Shown: in pieces, positions 1-12,121 of the stretch
Position numbering within the stretch: position 1 is the first letter of the stretch
How the letters are laid out: every line of letters begins with the position of its first letter
Assembly: GCF_008831285.2 (NCBI RefSeq)
Contig: NC_045148.1
Span: 15,790,802-15,850,801 of the forward strand
DNA from: Nymphaea colorata
Taxonomy: Eukaryota > Streptophyta > Magnoliopsida > Nymphaeales > Nymphaeaceae
Direction of reading: 5' to 3'
DNA: 60,000 nucleotides
Program-made: the position numbers and the translations under genes
Notes under the pieces: generated by a model
The model's database searches: none
Seen by the model: only the letters and a program-made list of their open reading frames with translations
What the model was told of the DNA's origin: nothing

Positions 1-47
1 AAGATAGTGATAATGGATTCTGCTTCATTAATGCAGGTCAGGATTAA
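1..47 (+). CDS. BEE-like: Last exon (partial) of a BEE-like bHLH transcription factor, upstream paralogue
   Basis: The first bases match the terminal exon of the complete bHLH gene at 38,881-38,928, starting at its second base and ending at the same TAA stop (45-47). It encodes the same short tail that ends in Phe-Ile-Asn-Ala-Gly-Gln-Asp. The bHLH domain and the other exons would lie left of the window and are not seen. The call rests only on near identity to the downstream copy, so whether the upstream gene is complete cannot be judged here. Confidence 0.6.
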   Translation, partial: DSDNGFCFINAGQD

Positions 48-1165
48 TGGCTGGGACGTACGGGTGGATCAGAAAGATGGATATGGGGTCCCTCCCCACG
101 TCAGCTCCATGTCCCCACTTTGACCACATGCTTCTCTCTCTAGATCTCTCTCTCTCTGTGCCAACCTGTATGTATAAATACGACGGTGTCATGTTCATCA
201 TAGCGTATAAATTGAAGAGTCGGTTCCCAATGGCGATATGAATAAACAGTTGGCCTACTCTTGAAGCTTGAAACTTGGATGTACATGATCTTCAATGAAG
301 AAAAGGAAGGATCTGTTTTAATTGGTTCGTTTGGTCGCGGTATTTTCTTACTATCATAATTTTTGCTTCTGGGATCCTACCCTCGAACCCTTGATCCATG
401 AATATTATATTAAATATAAATCAGTCTCACACTCTAACAATAGACTCTCTAATGCAATCCATATGCCAGTATAGCTATAGACGTCTTTTTACTATGAGCG
501 AGCTGCTTCATAACTTAGGTGGAAAACAACATACTTTTTAACTAGAATGTCATGTATGTACATATATACATACTAAAATAGCACCCATGAAAATTGAACT
601 GACGACCAAACTTTCACTAACCCATAGATTAACCAAGTCCCTGCATTATGAAAACAAGAAAGAAAAGATTGGACTTAGGTAGCAAATAAATCTGAGCGCC
701 TAATAAGTGTAGTGAATTTGAATCTTGAGACTCAACGGTTGAGATGTTGTAGTATTTTTCAACGGGGATTCGATTGATTATTGGCGTAGCCTGTCTTCGT
801 GGGCCCCCATTACCCACGCGTGCACTGCAAATGGTACGGGAAAAGTGAGCTGTAAACCTCCGATCTGATTAATGAATTATTTTTTGCAATTATTTTAAAA
901 TCTTCACTTTATTGTACACTTTCTGGGCAAGAATCTCATGAAAAAGTAACCTTCCTATTTTGAGCCAGACTTGATTCGGTTGAACCGGTGACTCGGCCGA
1001 TTCACCAAATGGGCAGATTCACAAACTGCTTTGATTACCAGGAGATCCTTACTTCAAAACAGTTCAGCACATGCTGAACTATAACTATTGAACGAGATTC
1101 GATCCAAGTAGAACGCGGCCCCCCGAGAAAAGTTTAAAAAGAATAGGAACGTGTGGGCTCCAGAC

Positions 1166-1826
1166 CAGTGGCGGAGCGAGACAAGTTTTTTGGAGGGGGG
1201 CACTCATTCATAGATTTTCACATACTAAGGGGCACTCACATATAGAACAAAGCAAATATTTAAAGATATTAATGTAAAAATAAACAAACATTGAGGGATG
1301 TTTGGCGAAGCTTTGATCTCCTCATTCCTCAAGTGCGATTAGATCGCCAAACAAAAATCCTTCATAAATTAGACAAATTTGAAAACTGAAATTCATTACA
1401 GGAAAATCCTATACGTTAAGTGCTACTGCTATCAGATTCACCGCTTCTTCTTAATTTTTCACTAATAGTTAAGAAAAGAAACAAAAAAGCAGGAGTCAGA
1501 AGCAGCAGAGGCGGAGGAGACGGAAGCGATTAAATGCCAGACTCTCGTACATTTACCCCGCGGCTTGCCGCCAACGATTTCAGTGTTGGCTTAGAATTCT
1601 CGAAAATCCCTGAACGAGATGCTTGCAGTAACCTCGCCTGGAGGCTGGAGCATAACAGAAAGCGGGCTGGAGGCAGAGGAAAACGGTGGGGCGCGACCCA
1701 ATTCTAGCATGGGCAACTGCCAAAACATGCCTTGAAGCTCCGCATGTGAAGCTCCTTTTCACATGGAGCTTTATTGGGCTGGCGTGGGAAGAGGCCTATG
1801 CCAGCCAGCACGTAGCTCCGCTACTG
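1166..1826. mobile_element. Non-autonomous hAT-type MITE with 8-bp target duplication
   Basis: The left end reads CAGTGGCGGAGC and the right end GCTCCGCTACTG, imperfect terminal inverted repeats of the CAGTGGCGGAGC type seen on many plant hAT elements. The flanks CTCCAGAC (1158-1165) and CTCTAGAC (1827-1834) form an 8-bp target duplication with one mismatch. The paralogous site in copy B (about 39,978-39,985) has a single TTATAGAC and no element, so it acts as an empty site. No transposase is encoded. The ORFs inside are short and unconvincing. Confidence 0.85.
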
Positions 1827-2115
1827 CTCTAGACTGGGTCTGATTTTGGCGTTTCATGATGTCACCGTGTTGCGCTTTGACTTACGTATAAGTGGTTTCT
1901 CTCTTTTCGAGGTTGATGTTATTGACAATCAAAATGGAGATCGCCCGCCTACCAACCCCTATCCCAAGCCATTGCGTCAATTTTAACATTCATTAATATG
2001 CGGCCAATGTATATGTGTATGAGTGTGTGCTTGCACGTGTGCATAAGCTTTGTTATTATATGTGTATTTCATTTACGTGTGAGTGGATGTGTACACATGC
2101 GAAAGCTTTATTTAT

Positions 2116-2239
2116 GTATATGTATGTTACATATCGCTAATATTTCTTTTGCTTGTAGGAGCCATCAATTTGTATATGTATGTATATGTATGTTACATAT
2201 CGCTAATATTTCTTTTGCTTGTAGGAGCCATCAATTTGT
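2116..2239. repeat. 66-bp tandem duplication in copy A
   Basis: A 66-bp unit starting GTATATGTATGTTAC and ending in the GAGCCATCAATTTGT stretch is present twice, at 2116 and again from 2182. Copy B of the segmental duplication has only one related segment, so this arose after the two blocks separated. It sits in a region of alternating GT/AT repeats. The ORF crossing it (1998-2282) repeats its own residues for this reason and is not a convincing gene. Confidence 0.85.
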
Positions 2240-2555
2240 GGTCGCCGCCAATACAACGTTAGAATTGAAAAAGGAAGTATGAGCTTCTACATACCATACA
2301 TGCTTTTAGTTATCGAAAGGATGGGGACAAGGAAGAAAGGGACAAGCCGGAGTTCATTGGACGTGCGGCTTCTTTAAAGGAGGAGGAATCTCTACATGTG
2401 GAGCTTAATATCTACAGTTTCATAATTTCGTTTCAAACGAATAATTAATTTTTTATACACATAGTCATTTCTTTCTACTTGGACTGGACTTTCAACTTCA
2501 CTTGTAAGAAAATAACAAAACTATATACTAATTTTATAAATCAACGACATTATGA
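2230..2555 (+). other. Highly conserved 3' block shared with copy B (possible exon or transcript end)
   Basis: Between 2,230 and 2,555 the match to 40,530-40,858 has only about ten differences, far better than the 300-1,150 stretch upstream. One frame is open in both copies for about 43 codons. It begins RRQYNV, contains SFYIPYMLLVIER and ends SSLDVRLL before a TAA. I do not recognise this peptide. It could be a small exon, a transcript end, or simply the best-conserved part of the duplicated flank. Confidence 0.4.
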
Positions 2556-4197
2556 AGGTCGGCTCATGTATTGATGCCAGAGTTCGGCTGCAAGGCTGGA
2601 ACAACCGCTGACCTTCGCTTGAATCCTTATGCTTGAATCTTTGTTTTAGGATAGCAAACTGTCAGAAACCCATGTTTGATCCTCATAGCTGCTCAGAAAA
2701 TTGTCCTTAAACAAGATACAACTGTCTGAATGTCTATAAGGAATCCACTACGATGCACTTTTTAACACTTCAATGGAAACTAAACAACAGTGCAGAATAA
2801 TGTGGTTAGTGTGAGTAACAAGTGTGATCATAACTTTAAAAATTCATCCAGCAATAAACTGAGCCCTGTATCTGGTTACACAGGCAAACTTAACAAACAA
2901 CATTCCTATATCACCACTAGAACACTCTTCAGGTTTATGTGCATGGTTGCTTTATGGATCAGCAACATAGATTACTGACATTGCTTTCATGACCTCAACA
3001 AGAGCAAACAATGTTCTCTTATGCAAGGAAAGAGTGTAGCATATTGTGGGCAACAATTCTGCTTGTAAAATTTAAAAGTTCACACTGCAAAATAACAAAC
3101 TAAAATGTCTCGAGGTATGATGTAAAAGTTCTTTCTATTAACATATTTTCAAGATGTTAGATACCAAATTAAGACAATGACTCCCACGAGATAAGGATGC
3201 AGACCACATGTAGAGGGTCATTCACAGACATTCGTCCAATGGCCAGGCAGACTTTTATAGAACACTAGTCTTCTAACATTTATCATATTTGGAGACTTCT
3301 TGTGCATTAGCTAACAATTTATGCAGCTAGAATACTGTTTCTGAGCAAGGTAAAAATTGGAGTTACTAACCTTCTCCCTGAATTTCTTTCCACATCTTGC
3401 ACAAGAGACACATGGTTTTTGCAAAGTCTTCGCTGGTCTGTAAGGAACATGAATTGCAACAGAAATACTGCATAAGCTGTGGAAGTTTTTAGTGCTGACG
3501 CTGTCAAGACCTGACTTCAGAGCGAGTGGAGATAAAACACTTTTGCATTGCAGAATTAATGTAAAGTTCTTTACAGTCAACTTTCAGCTCATGATTCAAT
3601 TCTTCATATTAACGAACGCCTGAGAACCAGATAAGAGGTAGAAAGAAACAAAAAGAAAACCCCTAAAACAACAAAACCAACATGCTTCCTCAGTTTTGAA
3701 GCTCTGAGCTGACAAAAATGATGGTACCAAAATCAACTGATTTATGAGCACAAACTACAAAGCAAAGACAGTTAATGATCTAATTCAGCTAAGAATATTT
3801 CACATGACAAAGACTCATTGAGAATATGAAAGTCTAATTTTTGTCTTAAAGCTCAATGCGTGCATTCCACTTCAAAATAACAACCTCGAAAAGCGGTTTC
3901 ACATTTGTCTTTCTCATGAAATTATTTTATGTTCGGTTTTTCTTGGTTTATGTGATCGGAAAATTGAAATGCGTGAATTTATCGCCGAATTTTAAGAGAA
4001 CAGAATTGAAATGCGTGAATTTTTCTTCATTTTTGTCCCCAAACCAAAATAAATACAGGAATTGGTGTTCCAAGACACAAGATTTTTCAGCGACCCAATT
4101 TGGCATTATCTTTTATCCTATCATCCACCTTTTCAATTTGGCAGTAGTTTGGCTCTAGCAAAAGTTTTAACAAATAAAATGATCTTTCATATAGAAT
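2556..4197. other. Intergenic stretch with one weak exon candidate
   Basis: No convincing gene. On the minus strand, 3467-3371 could be an exon. It has a CAG acceptor side at 3468-3470, an open frame with a Cys-rich segment (C-V-S-C-A-R-C-G-K-K-F), and a GTTAGT donor just past 3371. It is only 97 bp long and no neighbouring exon was found, so it may be chance or a gene fragment. The rest is ordinary AT-rich plant intergenic DNA. Confidence 0.25.
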
Positions 4198-7100
4198 ATA
4201 TTGATTTAATGTTTTGGTGTGTATATATATATATATATATATATAGTATTAATAGTTTGGTGTTGTCAAATGGCTAAATATTTAACTTATTTAGAATTTG
4301 TAATGATAGTTTTAAACCTGCTGATTTAGTTCTCTCTCCCTCTCGAGGTGAAATCTTTTGGTCATCAGACCTTCATCTAATATCATAATCATGGGAGATA
4401 AATGACATATCTTTTGCTTCAAAGTTTTCAGAGATGGTCACAACAAAATTTAAAGTGACAAATGAATTTTGATGGTACGAGCAAAGAGATAAACGACATA
4501 TTCTTTTGCTTTATCTACGACAATTTTGGGACCCTGTGTTATGAGATGTAAATGACTAAAATGTCCCTTCTAACTAAATGGAAGACATCCCCTATAAAGG
4601 CAAAAAATGGTATTCTTCAAAATATGCTCATAAAAATGACCAAAATACCCCTTGAGTTTAATCTCAAAACTCAATCAGCGTCTGATCTACTTGGTGTCGT
4701 GTGAAAATAAATCCTCCCCTAACGCCCGAACAAACACTAAATTTATAGACGTTAAAAAGAAAGGAATACTTGAGTTTCTCAAACACCTACGAATAGAGAG
4801 AGCATTGGTGGCAGTAAAACAAATTCTTCTTTTATGTAAAAAATGGTGAGCGTTGCTGCTATCAAGAAAATTGGAGCAATGCAAAACTGTTGTTATCACA
4901 TTATCCTCCTTTCCATACATTCTTCTTGCTATACCAAAAACAAAATTTTTTGCTGAATTCGTGGCCCAGAACAACGTCCTCCTTTTAATTTGTTATTCTC
5001 ACTCATACTGGAAGCAGATATTCAGTTCCTTGATCCGAGCAATACCAAGTCCTACATCCTGCAACTTTTCGCCCCAAGTACACGGACACATCATGTGCTA
5101 ATCTTATCATGTAAGCTTAGAAAAATTTCAAACAGTGCAAAAAATTCACAAAAACATTTACAAATGTGTTATTTATAAAATCCAAAATTATTGCTGAAAT
5201 CGCTTAAAAAGTTCAGAAACTATACGAGTTAGAAGCAATATATGATTTTTTTTTTCAAATATCAAAGAATGTTTCCAATTTTAAAAGCTTACAAAAGTTG
5301 TGAACCATGCAAATAAAATTAGTTCGAAAGTGCTAAAAAAAATTACATTAAAATTTGTCACGTCAGACCAAAAGTTTGCATCTCCTACGAAAGTGAAAGA
5401 AGAAGGGCAACAAATTTATAACACAAGAAAAAAATTGATATGATAATATAAAAGTGTATATGTGAAAAATATAAGTTTATAAACCTTGTCAAAGTTTTGA
5501 GTTTGTTAAGATAAGAAGCGATCTAAAAATGTTTACAAAAGTTTACTAGAAATTTGATAAATTCTTCAAAAAGTTTGAAGTGTTTGTATAACATGTAAAA
5601 AAAATAGTAAAATAAAGGTAATTGTTAGATTTAACAATTTTCCAAGTAGTGCGAAGATTTTTAACATAAACTTTGATAAAATATTAGTTTAGAAAAGCTT
5701 AAACAATTACAAAACTCTCTCAAAACTGTAAAAATGTTATGGATTCGAAACCATACTAACAAAATTTTTAAACATTAATGAGTTTGTTAAGCTTTTGAAA
5801 TGTTCATGATTTTACAAACTTACAAAAGTAGTGCTTTTTGTAAAATAAAAATAGTTGGAAATGCAAGAGTTTCGTAAAATTAGACAAACTTTATCAAACT
5901 CAAATAAATTTCAATTTTCAAACCATAGCAATGCTTCAAAAATTGAACAATGTTTTAAGCTTTTGAAAATTTCAAGTTAGAATGGTTTTGAGTTTGTAAG
6001 ACTTGTTAAATATGTGATTTTCAAAAAATTAGAAATGGTTTGAAAAATCTACATAAAGTAACACTGGGATTGAAAGAATCTATATAAAGTAACATTTGGA
6101 TGATGTTGTTTAAAAAAGTTATTTTACATAATCAAATTTCACCAAAACTTGTTTCTTAACCAGTTTTTCAAATTTTGAAGAACACACCCAAAATAACATT
6201 TTTTTGTGAAAAAATGTAAGGGGACAAGAATGTTCACTTACTTTTAAGAGCGACGTTTTGTGACCATCGTACAAACACAACCTTTAAACAACATTTGCAA
6301 AATTTATAAAAATTGAAAGATGTACTAAAATTTTGAAAATTTAAAAACTTTAACATATTGCTGCAAAACTTGAGAGGTTTAGAAAGCACGTAAACGTTGA
6401 AATATGTCAAATTAGCTACAAATGAAGTTTGGATGGTTGTTAAACGTGTAAAAAAATGAAAGAGTTTTTAAAAGAAAAAACATTTATAAAGTTTTACAAA
6501 ATTTTGAACAGTACAAAACTCTTACAAAAATATAAAAGCGATAACCTTGATATTTGAAAAACTTTTCAAAAGTTGAAAATGTGGCATGCTTTTGAAACTT
6601 TTGAAAATTTAAATATTTTACCTACGAAAGCTGTGAGTTGATCGAACTTTTGAAAGTTGTGAGATAGATATAAATAAAAGCAGTTTGAAAGTGTTCAAAA
6701 AAAAATATTTAAAATTTATTAAATACATAAAAAATTGTGTAATTCATCTAGGATATGAACAAACATGTTACGATGTTTAACATTTTTTCTAATAGTTTAA
6801 AGGATTTCACTAGAAAACTTTTGAAAAATGTTAACTTAGAAAAGTCAAAATTGTAGCCAAAATCTCTCAAAAGTGCATGGAATTTTATGAGTTCGAAATT
6901 GCAGTTGAAAAATTTTCAAAAAGTTAATAATGTGGTAAAGTTTTACTTGTAAGCTTAGGAAAATTTCAAATAGCGCAAAAATTTCACAAAAACGTTTACA
7001 AATGTATTATTTATGAAAGCCAAAATCATTGCCAAAATCGCTTAAAGAGTTGAGAAAACTATATGAGTTAGAACCAATATATGAATTTTTTTCAAATATC

Positions 7101-9440
7101 AATTATCAAAGAATGTTTCAAATTTTAAAAGCTTACCAAAGTTGTGAACCATGTAAATTAAAATAGTTTGAAAGTGCTAAAAAAATTTAACATTAAAATT
7201 TGTCAGGTTAGTCCAAAAGTTTGCATCTCCTATGAAAGTGTAAAAATGGCAACAAGTTTATAACACAAGAAAAAAAAATGAAATGATAATAGTATAAAAG
7301 TTTATATGTGAAAACTATAAGTTTATAAACCTTGTGAAAGTTTTTAGTTTATTATAAGAAGAAATCTAAAAATGTTTACGAAAGTTTACTAGAAATTTGA
7401 TAAATTCTTCAAAAAGTTTGAAGTGTTTGTATAAGATGTTAAAAAAATCATAAAAAAGAATTAACTGTTATCAGATTTAACAATTTTCCAAGTAATGTGA
7501 AGAATTTTAACATAAACTTTGATAATTAGTTTAGAAAAGCTTAAACAATTACAAAACTCTCACAAAACTGAAAAAAGGTTATGGATTCAAAACCATAGTA
7601 ATAAAATTTTTAAAAATTAATGAGTGTGTAAAGATTTTGAAATGTTCATGATTTTACAAAACTTACAAAAGTTGTGCTTTTTGTAAATTAAAAATAAGGA
7701 AATGCAAGAGTTTCGTAAAATTGGAAAAACATTATCAAACTCATATAAATTTCAATTTTCAAATAGTGAAATGCTTCAAAAATTGAACAATGTTTTAAGC
7801 TTTTGAAAATTTTGAAAATTTCAAGTTAGAATGGTTTTGAGTTTGTAAGACTTGTTAAAGTTGTGATTTTCATAAAATTAGAAGTGGTTTGAAAAATCTA
7901 AATAAAGTAACTCTTGTTGAGGTTTGAAAGAATCTATATAAAGTAACATTTGGATTATGTTGTTTAAAAAAGTCATTTTGCAAAATCAAATTTTACCAAA
8001 ACTTGTTTCTTAATCAGTTTTTGAAATTTTGAAGAACACACCCAAAATAACATTTTTGTGGAAAAATGTAAGGGGACTTGAATATTCACCTTCATTTAAG
8101 AACGACGCTTTGTGAACATCTTACAAACACAAGCTTTAAACTACATTTGCAAAATTTTTAAAAATTGAAAAATGTATTAAACTTTTGAAAATTTTAAAAA
8201 CTTAAACATGTTGCTACAAAAGTTGAGAGGTTTAGAAAGCATGTGAACGTTGAATTTTGTAGAACGAAAAAAGTTAGCATGTACAAATGTTTGCATTGAA
8301 ATATGTCAAATTAGTTACAAATGAAGTTTAAATGGTTGTTAAACTTGAAAAAAAATGTGAGAGTTTTTAAAAGAAAACACATTTATAAAGTTTTACAAAA
8401 TTTTAAATAGTACAAAACTTTTACAAAAATAAAAAAGTGATAACCTTTGAAAGCTGAAACAATTGTCAAAACATCTTCAAAGTTCAAGAATTTTAGGATT
8501 TCAAAATGCTACATACAAAGATTTTGAAAAATTGAGGAGTTTTGTTAAAATAAAGAATATATTGATTTAATGTTTTGGTGTGTCTATATATATATATATG
8601 GAAATTGAAACGGATGGTGTTGTCAAATCGCTAAATATTTAACTCATTGATCATAACACGAAATACAGCCATTAAAAGAACAATAAAGTATTACTGTAGC
8701 ATAGACCGTTGGTAATACTACCATGGCTTAGTTATAAGGAGGTAAAATTTTTTGGTCATCCATACCTTCATCTAATCAGGCATTTTCGTAATCTAATAAT
8801 TCACATCGAAGAATCTTCGAGTGAGTCACCAAATTGTTCAAATGGCAGCGTTTTACAATGCTACTTCTGACTGTTGACCTAGGGATACCTAATGTTAAAT
8901 TAGACTTTTATTTCCATATTTACATATAAAGGAAAGGACATGGCTACTTTTAATTTAATTGAGAGGAACCATTGCCCATCCCCCACCGAATTTTAGAGAA
9001 GTAGGAAAATATTTTTAAAAATTTAGTTTGACTCTAGTGATAATTTGGAAAAATATAATACACGCAAAATTTTTAAAAATGGTCACAACAAAATTTGAAG
9101 TGACAAATGAAATTGATGATATGAGCAAAGAGACAAACGACATATACTTTTGCTTTATATATGACAATTTTGGGACCCTGTGTTATGAGATGTAAATGAC
9201 TAAAATGTCCCTACTAACTAAATGGAAGAGATCCCCTATAAAGGCAAAAAATGGTATTATTCAAATATACTCCTAAAATGTTCAAAATACCCCTTGATTT
9301 TAATTTGTAGGAGTCGCCTAACATGGAAATCGTTCTCTTTGTTGCACAAGTGTTCAAAATCCAATCAGACACCACGTCTAATCTATACGTCTAATCTATT
9401 TAGTACAATGTGAAAATAGATTTTCTCCTAACGCCGGAAC
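4198..9440. repeat. AT-rich composite repeat, internally tandemly duplicated
   Basis: Two header segments share phrases in the same order: GAATATATTGATTTAATG then a TA run at 4196 and 8556, GGTCATC, and GGGACCCTGTGTTATGAGAT with flanking text at about 4,440-4,740 and 9,078-9,440. Between them lies AT-rich DNA in which about 5,111-6,948 is repeated at 6,949-8,530, a period near 1,838 bp. Within each unit, short words such as TTTTGAAAATTT and ACAAAAGTTGTGAACC recur with changes. Long frames are absent from about 5,180 to 9,220. No transposon ends were found. Confidence 0.8.
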
Positions 9441-10039
9441 TAGGCCTGGGCATCGGGCCGGGCCGGCCCGTTTAAGGCCCGGATCTGGATACGATCGGCC
9501 CGCTACCCAGCCCGATTAGTAACGGGCCGGGCTGGGCCGGATACCGGGCTGGGTCAACCATGTCCAAGGCCCGACCCGGCCCGTTTTGTTAACTACCGGG
9601 CCGGGCCGGGGTGGGCCGGGCCGGGGTGGGTCGGGTCGGGCCCGTTCAGTTTTTAAAAATAAAAGTAACTTGGACGTGACATGTTCACACTAATACAACC
9701 ACCACCACCATCATTTGAATTAACAAAAGCATTATTTAGAAATAAAATTGAAACTTGAATGTGGCATGTTCAAACTAAATGTCTTCAAAGGCTGTCACCA
9801 ACCTTGAAATGTTTTATCTACAATTTAACAAAAAAAAATGTTAATAAAAATTCATAGGTGCTTGTCTCCATGGAATAATAAACATTAATTAAAAAAATTA
9901 CCGTGATAATCATGCATTGGATTCACTTTCCTCGTCGGAATGGTGCTCTACATCATGAGAACTGTAACACATGTTAATTTAAACACACTATTATATTAAT
10001 ATGTAAAATAAATTAGAAAATGGACTATGAACATCTTAC

Positions 10040-10836
10040 CTTTCACCCAAGTTGTGTGCATCACGAATCCAACTCTATGTGCAGATTAATGATTCAACAT
10101 TTTCAATAGTAATTAAGCATTGATAATCATTAAGAATTCTTCCTGTTATACTGAATGCAGATTTTGAAGCAACTGTAGATACAAAAATGGCTAATACATC
10201 TCGAGCCATCTTAACTACAATTTTATATTTACTTTCATTTGTCTTTCACCAAGATAATATGTTGAAGTCTGCATTATGTGCAATTTCTTCCATTGGATCA
10301 ATCAAAAATTTGTCCAGATCTGTGTGAGCCACTACAGGAGAGACAGAACTGAAGTATGCTTTGAACCCAAATCTAGCCACACTTCTATACTCTTCTGTTG
10401 CAATCATGGTACTAGTATATGCATTGTCCATTCACATATTACTTGTGTCACTTTCATCATTCATGTTTTTGTATTCAACATACAATTCATGAAGGATATT
10501 CTCTACAACTTCATATTTTACCATTGCATCTGGTTTATCCAAATCATCAAGCAAATACTTAAAGTACGACAACTTAAACCTAGGATCCAAAACAACTGCA
10601 ATTGCAAATAGAATATTGTAGCTCTTGAAGTATTTGTCAAATTTTTCTTGCATTTTGCAAATCAATGCCCTCATATGTTTATTTGATGTTCCACGATGCC
10701 TACACAAATGATGATAAATTGATAAAAGTTCTTCAAAAACAAGATTAGATGTTACCTGCTTAGAGGTAGAAAATAGATTTGTTGCATCATAAAATACCTT
10801 TAAGAACTGACATAAACCAGAAGTCAAAGGATCCAC
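10040..10836 (-). pseudogene. hAT transposase C-terminal remnant (RICESLEEPER type)
   Basis: The first ~134 residues hold the family segment with VVLDPRFKLSYFKYLL and a Cys-free helical stretch. An in-frame stop at 10432-10434 replaces the codon that is Gln in the sister element at 48 kb. The next ~61 residues run to a second stop at the WW position (NILSW*KTNESKYK). The hATC dimerisation motif follows (ARDVLAI, STVASKSAFSITGRIL), then LICT-stop-SWIRDA. The BED zinc finger and the N-terminal half with the first catalytic residues are missing. With two or more stops and no N terminus it cannot encode active transposase. Confidence 0.9.
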
Positions 10837-11019
10837 ATTGACAAGCTATACATAATTCATATTTTGTTTATTACTCTCACAGCAAAGAATTCACATTTTA
10901 ATTGAGAAAGACCCTATCGCTGGAGCTAGTCCCCTACAAAGTATGGATTGCTAGAAATCAAATCCACAAAACAAGTAATCAAGCAGGTAAGCATAATGAA
11001 TCAAAGCAAAGACACATAC

Positions 11020-11154
11020 CCAGCCAATAATATTAAGACCTTTCTCAAGGAATGATGAATCTGTAGGGCACTTCCCGCTCAACACTTCAAGCACAAGAAC
11101 TCCAAAACTGTAAACATCGGTCTTCTTAGTTGCTCTGCCACTGTTTATGTACTC
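11020..11154 (-). pseudogene. Captured receptor-kinase exon fragment (FEI-like LRR kinase)
   Basis: The minus strand encodes [20 protein letters not shown] then [21 protein letters not shown]. This matches the subdomain VIII-IX region of FEI1/FEI2-type LRR receptor kinases, whose usual form is [20 protein letters not shown]. The exon ends at 11020 with a GT donor (GTATGTG) exactly after the GW where this gene family has an intron. The preceding GYLAPEYM is degenerate. The fragment is only about 45 codons and lacks the catalytic loop and ATP site. It lies inside the hAT element between its 5' end and the transposase remnant, which suggests capture by the transposon. It is read in the same strand as the transposase. 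Confidence 0.8.
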
Positions 11155-12121
11155 TGAGACCCCAATTGTCAGTATCAAAACCATAGTCGATGCCATTAAA
11201 GATAAATACTAAACAAGTGAACCTAATCAGGAGCTCATGGAGCTGCAGAGTATTAATCAAACCAGAATCAGAACCAGAAAATATTAATCATGTTTCAAGA
11301 ATATTTTGAATTTAGGAAGATGTTGAACAGAGACCTAGCAGTTGATTAATAGCACATGATAAATGCATTCTCCATGGCCCAGACGCCCAGTTACAACGAC
11401 TTGAATGACTAGAAAGCTTAACCACAAAACTAAGAAGTTATAGTCAATCTTAACTGGCAAGATGAATAGATAGCAACAGTAGGCCTAATAACTTGAAAGT
11501 CGCCCGCATCATTCTGGTTTGAGGAATTTTGCCAGTTTCTAGTGTGCCCAACTCCATTTAGGTCAGACCATTAGAGCAATTTCAATAGCGTATCTACTCC
11601 CTTTGCACAAAAGGTTCTAAAACAGACAAAGAAATAAATAAAAGGCCATCAGAGGAAGTCTGCTGACCCCTTCTTCGTTAAATTTGGAAATATTGAAGCT
11701 TTACTTAAGGTAATGAGTTGGGCTGATTTTTATTAAATATTCTAGTAACATGCCCTTATACAGGTTCTTTCCTTGTTTTCTGTTTCACCAACCATCATAT
11801 TAGAGAATGATAGGGGTAAACTCAGAGGTGAGTCGATAGAGAAGAAAACCTAGATAGAACGAGAGAAATAAAGAGTAAACTCAGAGGTGCACGGTGCCTT
11901 CAAGCGGTGACATATGCCATGGAGAGGACAGAAAGAAACAAGTGAGGTAGAGAGGGAGATTTCACCTGTCACCGGCGCTGCGAGTGGCCGTCGGCAGTCC
12001 AAGACCCAGGTGGCCAGCAGATGTTGAGCAGGGCAATGAGTTGAATAGAGGAACAAAGGCGCGAGAACGGAGGGCATCCGTCGTTACGAACTTTAACAAA
12101 ACAAAAAAAAAAAAACCCTAA

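Larger units (their letters stand above)
1..2555 (+). repeat. Proximal segmental duplication, copy A (bHLH 3' end and downstream flank)
   Basis: This block aligns with 38,882-40,858 in the same orientation. Similarity is very high over the first ~300 bases and over about 2,230-2,555, and weaker with indels between. Copy A carries a 661-bp hAT MITE (1166-1826) and a 66-bp tandem duplication that copy B lacks. Copy B carries a 101-bp tandem duplication and a 191-bp insertion that copy A lacks. Homology stops near 2,555, where copy B runs into unrelated poly-T sequence. Confidence 0.9.

Noticed and set aside
1998-2282. 94-codon frame with repeated HIANISFACRSHQFV residues
   Set aside because: The repeat is the 66-bp tandem duplication. 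Copy B does not keep this frame.
9222-9413. 63-codon frame beside the hAT left end
   Set aside because: It lies in the header of the AT-rich repeat. The header copy at 4.6 kb has a different frame, so it is not maintained.
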